A DNA stretch of 64,000 nucleotides, from positions 282,764-346,763 of the forward strand of contig LFJO01000005.1 in the NCBI GenBank assembly GCA_001038565.1. Direction: 5' to 3'. Below the pieces are notes generated by a model that was given only the letters and a program-made list of their open reading frames with translations, made no database searches and was not told the DNA's origin. Position 1 is the first letter of the stretch; each line of letters starts with the position of its first letter. Made by a program: the position numbers and the translations under genes. This document shows, in pieces, positions 7,493 to 15,906 of the stretch. The DNA comes from Alkalihalobacillus pseudalcaliphilus (GTDB lineage Bacteria; Bacillota; Bacilli; Bacillales; Bacillaceae_D).

Positions 7493-9913
7493 CTATTGTG
7501 GGTGGATGTCCCAAATTTGATTAGCATATTCAGAAATGGTTCGATCGCTTGAGAATTTTCCGGAATGAGCCATATTAGTGATACTTTTTTTCAGCCAACT
7601 CTGCTGATTTCGGTAGGTTTGCTCCACATGTTGTTGGGCCTCTACGTAACTATCGAAATCCCTTAATACAAAATATTCATCATTGTTGTAGAGCAACGAG
7701 TAATAAATATTTTTAAATTCTACATCGTCAGGAGAGAAGAAAGTACCAAGCAGTTTATCCATCACTTCTCGTAATCGTTTATCACTATTATAAATATCTC
7801 GTGCTCGGTATTGGCCATTTTTTTGATAATCAAATACTTGGTCAGAGGTTAAGCCGAATGTAAAAATGTTTTTAGGGCCAACCATATCACTAATTTCTAT
7901 ATTCGCGCCATCAAGTGTCCCAATCGTTAAAGCACCATTCATCATCAATTTCATATTCCCTGTACCCGATGCCTCTTTACTTGCGGTTGAAATTTGCTCA
8001 CTTAAATCGGCTGCGGGGATTATTTTTTCTGCTAAGGAAACCTTATAGTTCTCAAGAAAAACAACCTTCATTTTATCTTTTGTAGCGGGGTTATTATTAA
8101 CCTTCTCCGCTGTTGCAGTTATAAGCTTTATAACTTGTTTAGCAAAATGATAGCCTGGTGCTGCCTTCGCTCCGAAGATAAAAGTACGAGGCACCATTTG
8201 ATAATTAGGATTATCAACACAAAGTTGATACAAGTGTAAAATATGAAAGAGATTAAGCAACTGTCGTTTATAACCATGTAACCTTTTGATATGCACATCA
8301 AATATAGAGTTGGGGTTAATCGTGATTTGATAGTGCTCCTTAATATAAGCAGCTAATTTTTCTTTATTTGTATGTTTTACCTCAGCGATTTGTTTTTGGA
8401 AACTAGCATCATCTGCGTATTTGATTAATTGGATGAGTTCGCGTGGCTCTTGTATCCAGTTTTCACCGATAGCTCCCGTAATTTTATTCGCTAAATCTCG
8501 GTTAACATTGAGTAGCCAGCGCCTGTGTGTAATTCCGTTTGTTTTATTATTAAATCGTTCTGGGAAGACGGTGTAGAAGTTTTTCATCTCTCTATTTTTT
8601 AGAATGTCTGTATGAAGCTTAGCCACTCCATTGACAGAGTAGCTACCGACAATTGCCAAATGGGCCATATGAATTTGTTCATATGAAATAATCGCCATAT
8701 CGGCAATCTTCTCTCGTAAATGAGGAAAGTCAAAATAAATAGACTGGCAAAAACGCTCATTAATTTCTTCAATGATCATATAAATGCGTGGTAATAACGA
8801 TTTGACCATTTCGGTTGGCCATTTCTCTAGAGCTTCAACTAAAGTGGTGTGATTGGTGTAGGCGACTGTGCTCGTGGTGATCTCCCAAGCATCATCCCAA
8901 CCAAACTTTTCCTCATCCATGAGGATCCGCATTAATTCAGGGATAATGAGACTAGGATGGGTATCGTTAATTTGTAGAGAGACTTTTTGTGGGAGTAATT
9001 GAAAGCTTTGATGTTTGCTTTTAAATCTTTTTAAAATGCTTTGTAAACCTGCTGAAACAAGGAAATATTGTTGTTTTAGACGTAAAAGCTTGCCTTCATA
9101 ATAAGAATCATCTGGATAAAGAAATTCTGAGATTTGTTCGACGGAGCGTTTGTAATCTAGGTAGTGGTAATAATCATGTCCTTTAGGGGAGTGAAAGTGA
9201 AAGGAGTTAGGCATTGATTCTGCACTCCATAAACGTAACGTATTGACGGCGTCCGTTTCATAACCAACAATAGGTACATCATAAGGGACGGCTAAAACCC
9301 GTTCATAATTTTGGTGGTGAACCGTATACTGGTTGTCTTTTTTTTCAAGTGTTACATGACCGCCAAAATGAACTTCGACAGCCTTTTCCGAACGTTTTGT
9401 TTCCCACATATAGTCGTCGTTTAACCAATAATCAGGTAATTCTACCTGATAACCATCGACCATTTTTTGTTGGAATAGTCCGTATTTATAACGTATCCCG
9501 ACACCATGGCCTGGTAAGTTAAGTGAGGCTAAAGAATCAAGGAAACATGCAGCAAGTCGACCTAATCCCCCATTTCCTAACCCGGCGTCATGTTCTTCCG
9601 TAAAGACTTGAGCGGGCTCAAAGCCAAGCTCTTTTAAGGCATTTTCACATACTTCTAATAACCCCATATTTAACAAATTACTTTCAATCAATCGCCCTAA
9701 TAAGAATTCCATCGAGAAATAATACATTTGCTTTTCGTCTGTTTCCAGTTGGTTTGTTTGTGTTAATTGCCATTTCCTAAGAATGATGTCTTTTAATAAT
9801 AAACTGACGGTTTGGTAAGCTTCTTTATTCGTTGCTTCTTCAACCCTAATCCCTAATGTTGTGGTTAGTTTATCGTTAAATAGGTCGATGAATTCTTGTT
9901 GGCTCAAGCTCAT
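7493..9913 (-). CDS. glgP: Glycogen phosphorylase
   Basis: An 806-residue glycosyltransferase family 35 enzyme that releases glucose 1-phosphate from glycogen. Typical motifs are visible: EEHDAGLGNGGLGRLAACFL in the N-terminal half, QINDTHPSLIIPELMRILMD, TNGITHRRWLL, and the PLP-binding EASGTGNMKLMMNGALTIG with its lysine. Length is normal. Its start overlaps the 3' end of glgA by 38 bases and is preceded by AAGGGGTG, so translation is probably coupled. It is the last gene of the operon glgC-glgA-glgP. Confidence 0.96.
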   Translation of the reverse strand: MSLSQQEFIDLFNDKLTTTLGIRVEEATNKEAYQTVSLLLKDIILRKWQLTQTNQLETDEKQMYYFSMEFLLGRLIESNLLNMGLLEVCENALKELGFEPAQVFTEEHDAGLGNGGLGRLAACFLDSLASLNLPGHGVGIRYKYGLFQQKMVDGYQVELPDYWLNDDYMWETKRSEKAVEVHFGGHVTLEKKDNQYTVHHQNYERVLAVPYDVPIVGYETDAVNTLRLWSAESMPNSFHFHSPKGHDYYHYLDYKRSVEQISEFLYPDDSYYEGKLLRLKQQYFLVSAGLQSILKRFKSKHQSFQLLPQKVSLQINDTHPSLIIPELMRILMDEEKFGWDDAWEITTSTVAYTNHTTLVEALEKWPTEMVKSLLPRIYMIIEEINERFCQSIYFDFPHLREKIADMAIISYEQIHMAHLAIVGSYSVNGVAKLHTDILKNREMKNFYTVFPERFNNKTNGITHRRWLLNVNRDLANKITGAIGENWIQEPRELIQLIKYADDASFQKQIAEVKHTNKEKLAAYIKEHYQITINPNSIFDVHIKRLHGYKRQLLNLFHILHLYQLCVDNPNYQMVPRTFIFGAKAAPGYHFAKQVIKLITATAEKVNNNPATKDKMKVVFLENYKVSLAEKIIPAADLSEQISTASKEASGTGNMKLMMNGALTIGTLDGANIEISDMVGPKNIFTFGLTSDQVFDYQKNGQYRARDIYNSDKRLREVMDKLLGTFFSPDDVEFKNIYYSLLYNNDEYFVLRDFDSYVEAQQHVEQTYRNQQSWLKKSITNMAHSGKFSSDRTISEYANQIWDIHPQ

Positions 9914-11342
9914 ACGTTGGCACCCCTTCCACTCCTAGTAAATGATTATATAATTGTTGGTACTGAACGGCTGATTTACCCCAGTTAAAATTGGATTGAT
10001 AGACGTTTTGTAAAAGTAAATTCCAGAGCGTTTTATTTCTAAATAAGGTAATAGCACGGTTAAGAGTAAACAAGAAGTCATTAGCATTATAATTCGTGAA
10101 GCTTAGTCCATTTCCCTCTAATGTATGTTCATTAAATGATAAGATTGTATCTTTGAGACCACCGGTTTCCCGAACGATGGGTACCGTTTCATAATGAATG
10201 GCAATCATTTGGCTAATCCCACATGGCTCAAATAACGAAGGCATAATAAGAAAGTCGGAGGCTGCATAGACTTGACGTGCTAAGTCTTCTGAAAAACCAA
10301 TAATCGTACGAACTTTAGTAGGATATTTACTTTGTAACTTTAAAAAACGCTCTTCGAAAAGCTTCTCACCTGAGCCAACAATAATCAGTTGTACTTGATG
10401 GTGTTCTAAAAATAAATCAGCAACAGATAACAATAAATCAAGACCCTTACTTTGAACTAATCTCGATATGACAGCAAATAAAGGTAAATTCTTTGAAATG
10501 GATAGTTGGAGTTCGGTTTGAATCTTGTATTTATTTTGGCTTTTGATGGTAGCGTTTTGTTTATAAGGGTATGTGAGAGCTTGATCGGTTTGTGGATTGA
10601 ATTCGTCGGTATTAATGCCATTTACAATGCCAGAAAGCTTAGACTGATATTGACGGAGGACAGGGGCGAGTCCATGTCCTCCTAATTCGGTTGTTATTTC
10701 TTCTGCATAAGTGGGGCTGACCGTTGTAATGTGGTCTGCGTGAAAAATAGCAGCCTTCATAAAATTAACGAGGTGGTTATGAGTAATACCAGGTAAGTGT
10801 TCACTTGAGAAATGAAGTAATTCATCAAACACTGAAAGTGGAAATTGACCTTGATATTGTAAATTATGAATCGTAAAAACCGTTTTTTTCACCTGTTTTG
10901 TCCCTTGAATTTTTACATAAGCAGGAATTAAACCTGTTTGCCAATCATGGCAATGGAGAATATCAATGGGGTGTCGCAGACTTTCCATTACTTCTAGAGC
11001 GGCATGTGTAAAAAAGGTGAAACGCTCCCCGTCATCATCATATCCATAAAGTCTGTCTCGACCAAAGTAATAATCATTTTCTATAAAATAAAAGGTAATC
11101 TGATCTTTTTTTAATTGATAAAGTCGGGTCACTTGCTTCCGCCAAGTTACATGGACATGGAAGCTTTTTTGAAACGTTAATTGCTTGTTATATTCAGCAG
11201 GCAGTGCTTGTGCTTTAGGTAGAATAACGGCTATTTGATTATGGGGACTAGCTAACTTTTGTGGAAGAGAACCAATCACATCGGCGAGACCACCAGTTTT
11301 AAAAAATGGAAAACACTCACTTGCTACAAAAACGATATTCAT
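9876..11342 (-). CDS. glgA: Glycogen synthase (ADP-glucose)
   Basis: A 488-residue GT5 glycogen synthase that transfers glucose from ADP-glucose to the growing alpha-1,4-glucan. The N-terminal FVASECFPFFKTGGLADVIG carries the KTGGL ADP-glucose binding motif. The C-terminal GT-B domain has VIVGSG-like, MPSLFEPCGISQMIAIHYET and VRETGGLKDTI motifs. AAAGGACGG precedes the ATG. It lies 101 bases after glgC and overlaps glgP. Confidence 0.96.
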   Translation of the reverse strand: MNIVFVASECFPFFKTGGLADVIGSLPQKLASPHNQIAVILPKAQALPAEYNKQLTFQKSFHVHVTWRKQVTRLYQLKKDQITFYFIENDYYFGRDRLYGYDDDGERFTFFTHAALEVMESLRHPIDILHCHDWQTGLIPAYVKIQGTKQVKKTVFTIHNLQYQGQFPLSVFDELLHFSSEHLPGITHNHLVNFMKAAIFHADHITTVSPTYAEEITTELGGHGLAPVLRQYQSKLSGIVNGINTDEFNPQTDQALTYPYKQNATIKSQNKYKIQTELQLSISKNLPLFAVISRLVQSKGLDLLLSVADLFLEHHQVQLIIVGSGEKLFEERFLKLQSKYPTKVRTIIGFSEDLARQVYAASDFLIMPSLFEPCGISQMIAIHYETVPIVRETGGLKDTILSFNEHTLEGNGLSFTNYNANDFLFTLNRAITLFRNKTLWNLLLQNVYQSNFNWGKSAVQYQQLYNHLLGVEGVPTYELEPTRIHRPI

Positions 11343-11443
11343 ATTAAACCGTCCTTTTCTTTTTCTGTATCAACATATACTCGTTGGAATCCTATTGTTA
11401 AGCGGATATAGCTTAGTATGTGAAACAGCTTTAGCGTGTGTCA

Positions 11444-12607
11444 TTAAGCATTACTAACACGTTTTTGTGAGATTAGTTGATGAATAAAGTCGTGATTAAC
11501 CGTCAGGATACGTTCTGGTGTACCAGTGATTTTCATGTTGGCTGGTATGATTGTTTGCTCAGTAACGATGACATTTTCTAAGTGAACATTGGCACCGATA
11601 GAAGCACCTGGAAGAATAATTGCTTGATAGATAGTGGCTCTTGAGTCTATTCGAACATCCCGATAAATATACGATCTACGAATATAACCATTGGTTTGTG
11701 CATGGTTATCAATAAACGAATGTTGGATAGCGTGATGATCGTCAGGAATAAATGAAACTTGAGCAGGTTTGTTAGTCGTCAAGTTCCATGTCTTTGCATT
11801 CGGATTTTTTACAGTGTAATCGATGATATCCATATGGGCGTGCCAGTAGCTTTCAATCGTGCCAACATCCTTCCAATATCCTTTAAAAGGGAAAGTGAAC
11901 AATCTTTTTTGAGCTGCCAACATTTTAGGAATAATATCTTTGCCAAAGTCATGATTTGATTGTGGATCGTTTGCGTCTGAAATGAGGAATTCTTTTAAGA
12001 GCGCCCATCTAAATACATAAACACCCATTGATGCCATATTACTTTTGGGATGTACTGGCTTTTCTTCAAATCCAATGATTTTCTGTTCACTAGTAGCTGT
12101 CATAACCCCAAAACGATGTGCCTCAATAAATGGCACATGAATGACGGAAATCGTGGCATCCGCTTGTTTTTTGAAATGAGCATCTAAAAGTAGCCTGTAA
12201 TCCATTTGATAGATATGGTCTCCTGAGAGAACTAATAGGTGTGTAGGGTTCAAGTGTTCGATATAGGACATATTTTTATAAATGGCATCAGCCGTTCCTA
12301 AATAGGTTGAGTTATCATCATCATGTACATAAGAAGGGAGACTTGTTAATTGACCTTGATTTTGAGGGAAGTTCCATGCGGATCCATTCCCTAGATGTGC
12401 ATGTAATTCTAGTGGTAAATATTGAGTTAAGACACCAATATGATTGATGCCTGAATGCATACAATTATTCAATGTATAATCGATAATTCGATAACCTCCA
12501 CCGAAATGAACAGCAGGTTTAGCGGTTTTCTTTGTTAATACTCCTAGTCTTTTTCCTTCTCCACCTGCAAGAAGTAGAGCAAGACAATTCGTTTGATTGC
12601 TGGACAT
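11444..12607 (-). CDS. glgC: Glucose-1-phosphate adenylyltransferase
   Basis: A 387-residue ADP-glucose pyrophosphorylase that makes the sugar donor for GlgA. The nucleotide-binding LALLLAGGEGKRLGVLTKKT, the substrate motif HFGGGYRIIDYTLNNC, LVLSGDHIYQMDY and the C-terminal left-handed beta-helix (hexapeptide-like) region are all present. In B. subtilis GlgC works with a GlgD partner; no glgD follows here, so this protein may act as a homotetramer. AGAAGGGGG precedes the ATG, and a cre-like site lies about 70-80 bases upstream. Confidence 0.95.
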   Translation of the reverse strand: MSSNQTNCLALLLAGGEGKRLGVLTKKTAKPAVHFGGGYRIIDYTLNNCMHSGINHIGVLTQYLPLELHAHLGNGSAWNFPQNQGQLTSLPSYVHDDDNSTYLGTADAIYKNMSYIEHLNPTHLLVLSGDHIYQMDYRLLLDAHFKKQADATISVIHVPFIEAHRFGVMTATSEQKIIGFEEKPVHPKSNMASMGVYVFRWALLKEFLISDANDPQSNHDFGKDIIPKMLAAQKRLFTFPFKGYWKDVGTIESYWHAHMDIIDYTVKNPNAKTWNLTTNKPAQVSFIPDDHHAIQHSFIDNHAQTNGYIRRSYIYRDVRIDSRATIYQAIILPGASIGANVHLENVIVTEQTIIPANMKITGTPERILTVNHDFIHQLISQKRVSNA

Positions 12608-12675
12608 GAATAAACCCCCTTCTGAAAAAGCGAACTAAAAATAAATCTCAAATGATTTCAATGATGTCTATGTAA

Positions 12676-12690
12676 TGGAAAACGTTTACT
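12676..12690. promoter_or_regulatory. cre: cre-like site upstream of glgC
   Basis: TGGAAAACGTTTACT matches the extended CcpA operator consensus WTGNAANCGNWNNCW at all but one fixed position and is close to palindromic. It lies between the divergent glgC and cheX genes, about 70 bases before glgC. Catabolite control of glycogen synthesis is inferred. Confidence 0.4.
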
Positions 12691-12893
12691 ATTCCAAGAA
12701 AAAAAAAGAATATAAAAAAGTAGGTCATGGAGAACTTGTTTCTTTCGAATCAAAATTTATTGAATAGTACTTTATTTCTAGTCTAAAAGTGTTATAGTAG
12801 AACTATATATGTGGATTAGGGCTCGTTTTAACGTATGATTCTTTATTTTTTAGATAAAATGAACTATAGATAGGAATAGGGAGGAGGAAAAAG

Positions 12894-13364
12894 ATGGAGG
12901 TAAAACATATTAATGCGATCTGTCAAGCGACGAAACAAATTATTTCTACGCATTTTGGTGTAGGTGTTGATATTCTAAGGCCTTCGGCTGGTAGAGGAAA
13001 GTTAACCTCTGAAGAGATTTCAGTGATATTAGGGATTAAAGGACAATTAAGAGGACAAATCATCTGTACATTCTCTACAGAAACAGCTCGTAGTATTATA
13101 AGTACGATGATGGGAGGTATGGTTGTCCAAGATATTGATGAGTTAGGATGGAGTGCTGTACAAGAGTTTGGAAACTGGGTCGCAGGAACAGCTGCAACGG
13201 AACTTTCAAAAGAAGGTTGTTTGATTGATGTCACGCCACCAATTATTAATGAAGGAGATTCTAAATACTATTCAGAATCACCTTTTATATCGATTCCACT
13301 TCACTCAGCACTTGGACATATTGGTGTACATATCAGTGTTCAAGAGGTAAGACAAGGCGCTTAA
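12894..13364 (+). CDS. cheX: CheX-like chemotaxis phosphatase
   Basis: A 156-residue single-domain protein of the CheC/CheX/FliY phosphatase fold. The motif SAVQEFGNWVAGTAATELSK carries the Glu-x2-Asn active-site pattern that dephosphorylates CheY-P in this family, present once as in CheX. AGGGAGGAGG precedes the ATG. The gene is monocistronic, with no che or fli genes nearby, so it may act at a distance on the chemotaxis system or on another receiver-domain protein. Confidence 0.8.
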   Translation: MEVKHINAICQATKQIISTHFGVGVDILRPSAGRGKLTSEEISVILGIKGQLRGQIICTFSTETARSIISTMMGGMVVQDIDELGWSAVQEFGNWVAGTAATELSKEGCLIDVTPPIINEGDSKYYSESPFISIPLHSALGHIGVHISVQEVRQGA

Positions 13365-13371
13365 AAGCTTG

Positions 13372-13420
13372 GAGTTTCACTGGAGGGTTTGTTTCGTTGC
13401 CTCCAGGGGAACTTTTTTTT
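13372..13420 (+). terminator. Terminator after the cheX-like gene
   Basis: AGTTTC-A-CTGGAGG pairs with CCTCCAG-G-GGAACT, followed by eight T. Confidence 0.8.
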
Positions 13421-13533
13421 GTTTGGGAGCTTCTACTTTTTTGTAGTTGCGTAGAAAAAAAGTATTCAAATAGATTAAAAAAGGGTAAACTCATGATGGA
13501 GAATCTGAAAGTTGTTTTAGTAAGAAGGGGTGG

Positions 13534-15081
13534 ATGGCAATGACTTCTGAAATCGATGTATCAAAATTCGAGAAGAAAATGATTATTCGACAAATCGAAG
13601 AAAAAGATTTTAAAGAGATTATTGAAATGCAAAAAATATGTTTCCCAAAAATGGAACCTTGGGAGATTGTTCATTTAGAGAGTCATGTCCATATATTTCC
13701 AGAAGGGCAAATATGTGTGGAATATGACGGTAAGATTATTGGCTCTTCGTCAAGCTTAATTATTAATTTTGATGAATATGATGACCAGCATACATGGGAT
13801 GAAATTACCGATAATGGATACATTACGAATCACGATTCTGAGGGCTATAATTTATATGGAATTGAAGTTATGGTCCACCCAGATTATCGTCGAATGAAAA
13901 TCGGGCGTAGGCTCTATGAGGCAAGAAAAGATATCGCACGTCAACTAAATTTAAAAAGTATTATCATTGGGGGGAGAATCCCTAATTATTATCAGCACTC
14001 TAAAGAAATGACACCAAGGGAATATGTAGAGCAAGTTACCATGCATAATATTTATGACCCAGTCTTAACTTTCCAAGTGTTAAATGGTTTTTCATTAAAG
14101 AGAATTAATCGAAATTACTTAGATGATGATAAAGCTTCATTAAAATACGCGACTTTAATGGAATGGAATAATATTGATTATCAACCAACGACACCAAAGC
14201 GCTCTTTTAAGACTTCGTTTCCGGTTCGGATTACAAGTATACAATATGAAATGAAAAAAATTGATTCCTTTGATGATTTCGCGATTCAGTGTGAATATTA
14301 TACTGATGTTGCAGCAAGTTATAGCTCTGACTTTGTAGTCTTTCCGGAGATTTTTACCTTGCAGCTTTTATCTTTTTTACCAGAGAAAAGCCCAAGTTTG
14401 GCGATACGCCGATTAACGGAGTTTACGGAGGATTATATTGAATTATTCACGAATTTATCGGTGAAATATAATGTAAATATTATTGGAGGCTCTCACTTTG
14501 TAGAGGAAGAAGGGAAGATTTATAATATCGCCTATTTGTTTAGGCGTGATGGAACGATTGAAAAGCAGTATAAGCTACACATAACACCAAATGAGCGAAA
14601 GTTCTGGGGTATTACTGGTGGTGATGAAGTGAAAGTGTTTGATACGGATTGTGGGAAGATTGCTATTCAAATATGTTATGACATTGAATTCCCTGAGCTT
14701 GGTCGTATTGCTGTAGATAAAGGAGCTAATATCATATTCACTCCTTTCTGTACGGATGATCGTCAAGGTTACTTACGAGTACGCTATTGCTCTCAAGCAA
14801 GAGCGATTGAAAATCAAGTCTATACGGTATTGTCGGGGACAGTTGGTAATTTACCAGATGTGGAGAATATGGACATCCAATATGCACAATCAGGTATTTT
14901 TAGTCCTTCAGATTTTACATTTGCCAGAGATGGTATAGTCGGTGAATGTAACCCAAATATCGAAACAGTCGTTGTGGGAGATGTTGATTTGGAGATTTTG
15001 CGTCGCCATCGCCGAGCAGGTAGTGTGAACCAATTACGTGATCGTAGACATGACATTTATGAGATTTCATACAAACAGTAA
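13534..15081 (+). CDS. yhcX: GNAT acetyltransferase - nitrilase (carbon-nitrogen hydrolase) fusion, YhcX type
   Basis: A 515-residue two-domain enzyme like B. subtilis YhcX. Residues about 15-200 form an N-acetyltransferase domain (EVMVHPDYRRMKIGRRLYEA is the acetyl-CoA binding motif A). Residues about 225-510 form a nitrilase-superfamily amidohydrolase with the Glu-Lys-Cys triad in VVFPEIF, KLHITPNERK and QICYDIEFPE. The substrate is unknown; the fused domains suggest acetylation and amide hydrolysis in one pathway. ATG at 13534 sits close to AGAAGGGG; the in-frame ATG at 13540 is an alternative start. Monocistronic. Confidence 0.9.
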   Translation: MAMTSEIDVSKFEKKMIIRQIEEKDFKEIIEMQKICFPKMEPWEIVHLESHVHIFPEGQICVEYDGKIIGSSSSLIINFDEYDDQHTWDEITDNGYITNHDSEGYNLYGIEVMVHPDYRRMKIGRRLYEARKDIARQLNLKSIIIGGRIPNYYQHSKEMTPREYVEQVTMHNIYDPVLTFQVLNGFSLKRINRNYLDDDKASLKYATLMEWNNIDYQPTTPKRSFKTSFPVRITSIQYEMKKIDSFDDFAIQCEYYTDVAASYSSDFVVFPEIFTLQLLSFLPEKSPSLAIRRLTEFTEDYIELFTNLSVKYNVNIIGGSHFVEEEGKIYNIAYLFRRDGTIEKQYKLHITPNERKFWGITGGDEVKVFDTDCGKIAIQICYDIEFPELGRIAVDKGANIIFTPFCTDDRQGYLRVRYCSQARAIENQVYTVLSGTVGNLPDVENMDIQYAQSGIFSPSDFTFARDGIVGECNPNIETVVVGDVDLEILRRHRRAGSVNQLRDRRHDIYEISYKQ

Positions 15082-15107
15082 GGTTCATATTTGATGATAT
15101 AAAAAAG

Positions 15108-15154
15108 ACTATTTCCGTTAGCCGAAGTGCTTAACCGGAATGGTTTTTTTTTTT
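15108..15154 (+). terminator. Terminator after the yhcX-like gene
   Basis: An imperfect stem (ATTTCCGTTAGCC / GCTTAACCGGAATGG) is followed by ten T. Confidence 0.7.
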
Positions 15155-15258
15155 GAATTGGTCGGGCTTTAAGGGTTTTTCTCTTTGAGCAAGCGTGGGT
15201 AAATGTTTACTCGTACTAGACATTGGCAACAATGTTAGGTGGAAGGAGTGACATTTAG

Positions 15259-15687
15259 ATGCAAGTCGAGAAGGTACAAAGATTACCTATTCCTATTCAG
15301 ATCGGTCTTGTACTTGTTTTTGTTTTGATTGGAGGGGCTATTTATTCAACTAGTCAACTATTCATATCAAAAGAGGAGGCAACGAATTGGCATGTTGAGC
15401 TTATACATCGTGATCAGTTGGCTATTGGTATGACAGAGCATTTGCAAGTGCTTGTACAAGATAAAAGCGGGATGCCATTAACTGATAAGAATGTTGAAGT
15501 AATCATGATAGAAAATAGTCAATCTTATCAAAAAGAGTATGTGCTACATCATGTTGAAGGTGGCTTATATGCAACCGACATCATGATTCCTTTTTCAGGA
15601 AGTTGGGAAATTAATGCCGTCATCGAAGACTCTCAAATGTATAGGACAGAAAATTGGTTGGTGCACGTGTATACGTATCATCAATAA
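15259..15687 (+). CDS. Membrane-anchored FixH/YtkA-like protein
   Basis: A 142-residue protein with one N-terminal membrane segment (about residues 11-34). An external domain of about 100 residues follows, resembling the YtkA/FixH beta-sandwich: WHVELIHRDQLAIGM, a central LTDKNVEVIM, and GGLYATDIMIPFSGSWEINA near the end. These domains are found in copper and oxidase assembly proteins, but the link is by overall pattern only. The ATG follows GGAAGGAGTG. Single-gene unit with its own terminator. Confidence 0.6.
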   Translation: MQVEKVQRLPIPIQIGLVLVFVLIGGAIYSTSQLFISKEEATNWHVELIHRDQLAIGMTEHLQVLVQDKSGMPLTDKNVEVIMIENSQSYQKEYVLHHVEGGLYATDIMIPFSGSWEINAVIEDSQMYRTENWLVHVYTYHQ

Positions 15688-15732
15688 AAAGCCGTTTCAG
15701 TGAGTTCTTCTCCTTGAAACGGTTATTTTTAT
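15688..15732 (+). terminator. Terminator after the FixH-like gene
   Basis: AAGCCGTTTCA pairs with TGAAACGGTT across a loop of about 16 bases, followed by ATTTTTAT. Confidence 0.75.
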
Positions 15733-15906
15733 ATTTTTTACAAAGTGGAAGGCATTTCATGATAAAAATAAAAGGAATATCCTTCACGATTATTTTACTT
15801 TACATTCAGATGAAATTCATTTTTTTTATACATAAAGTAAGGTACAATAAGTGGTATATGACAACAAGTGAAGAACATCATGTACGATTATGGAAGGGGT
15901 AAAAAA

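Noticed and set aside
15868-15906. Upstream GTG start for the GlpD-like protein
   Set aside because: The extra 13 residues have no ribosome site in front, whereas GGAAGGGG is correctly placed for the ATG at 15907.
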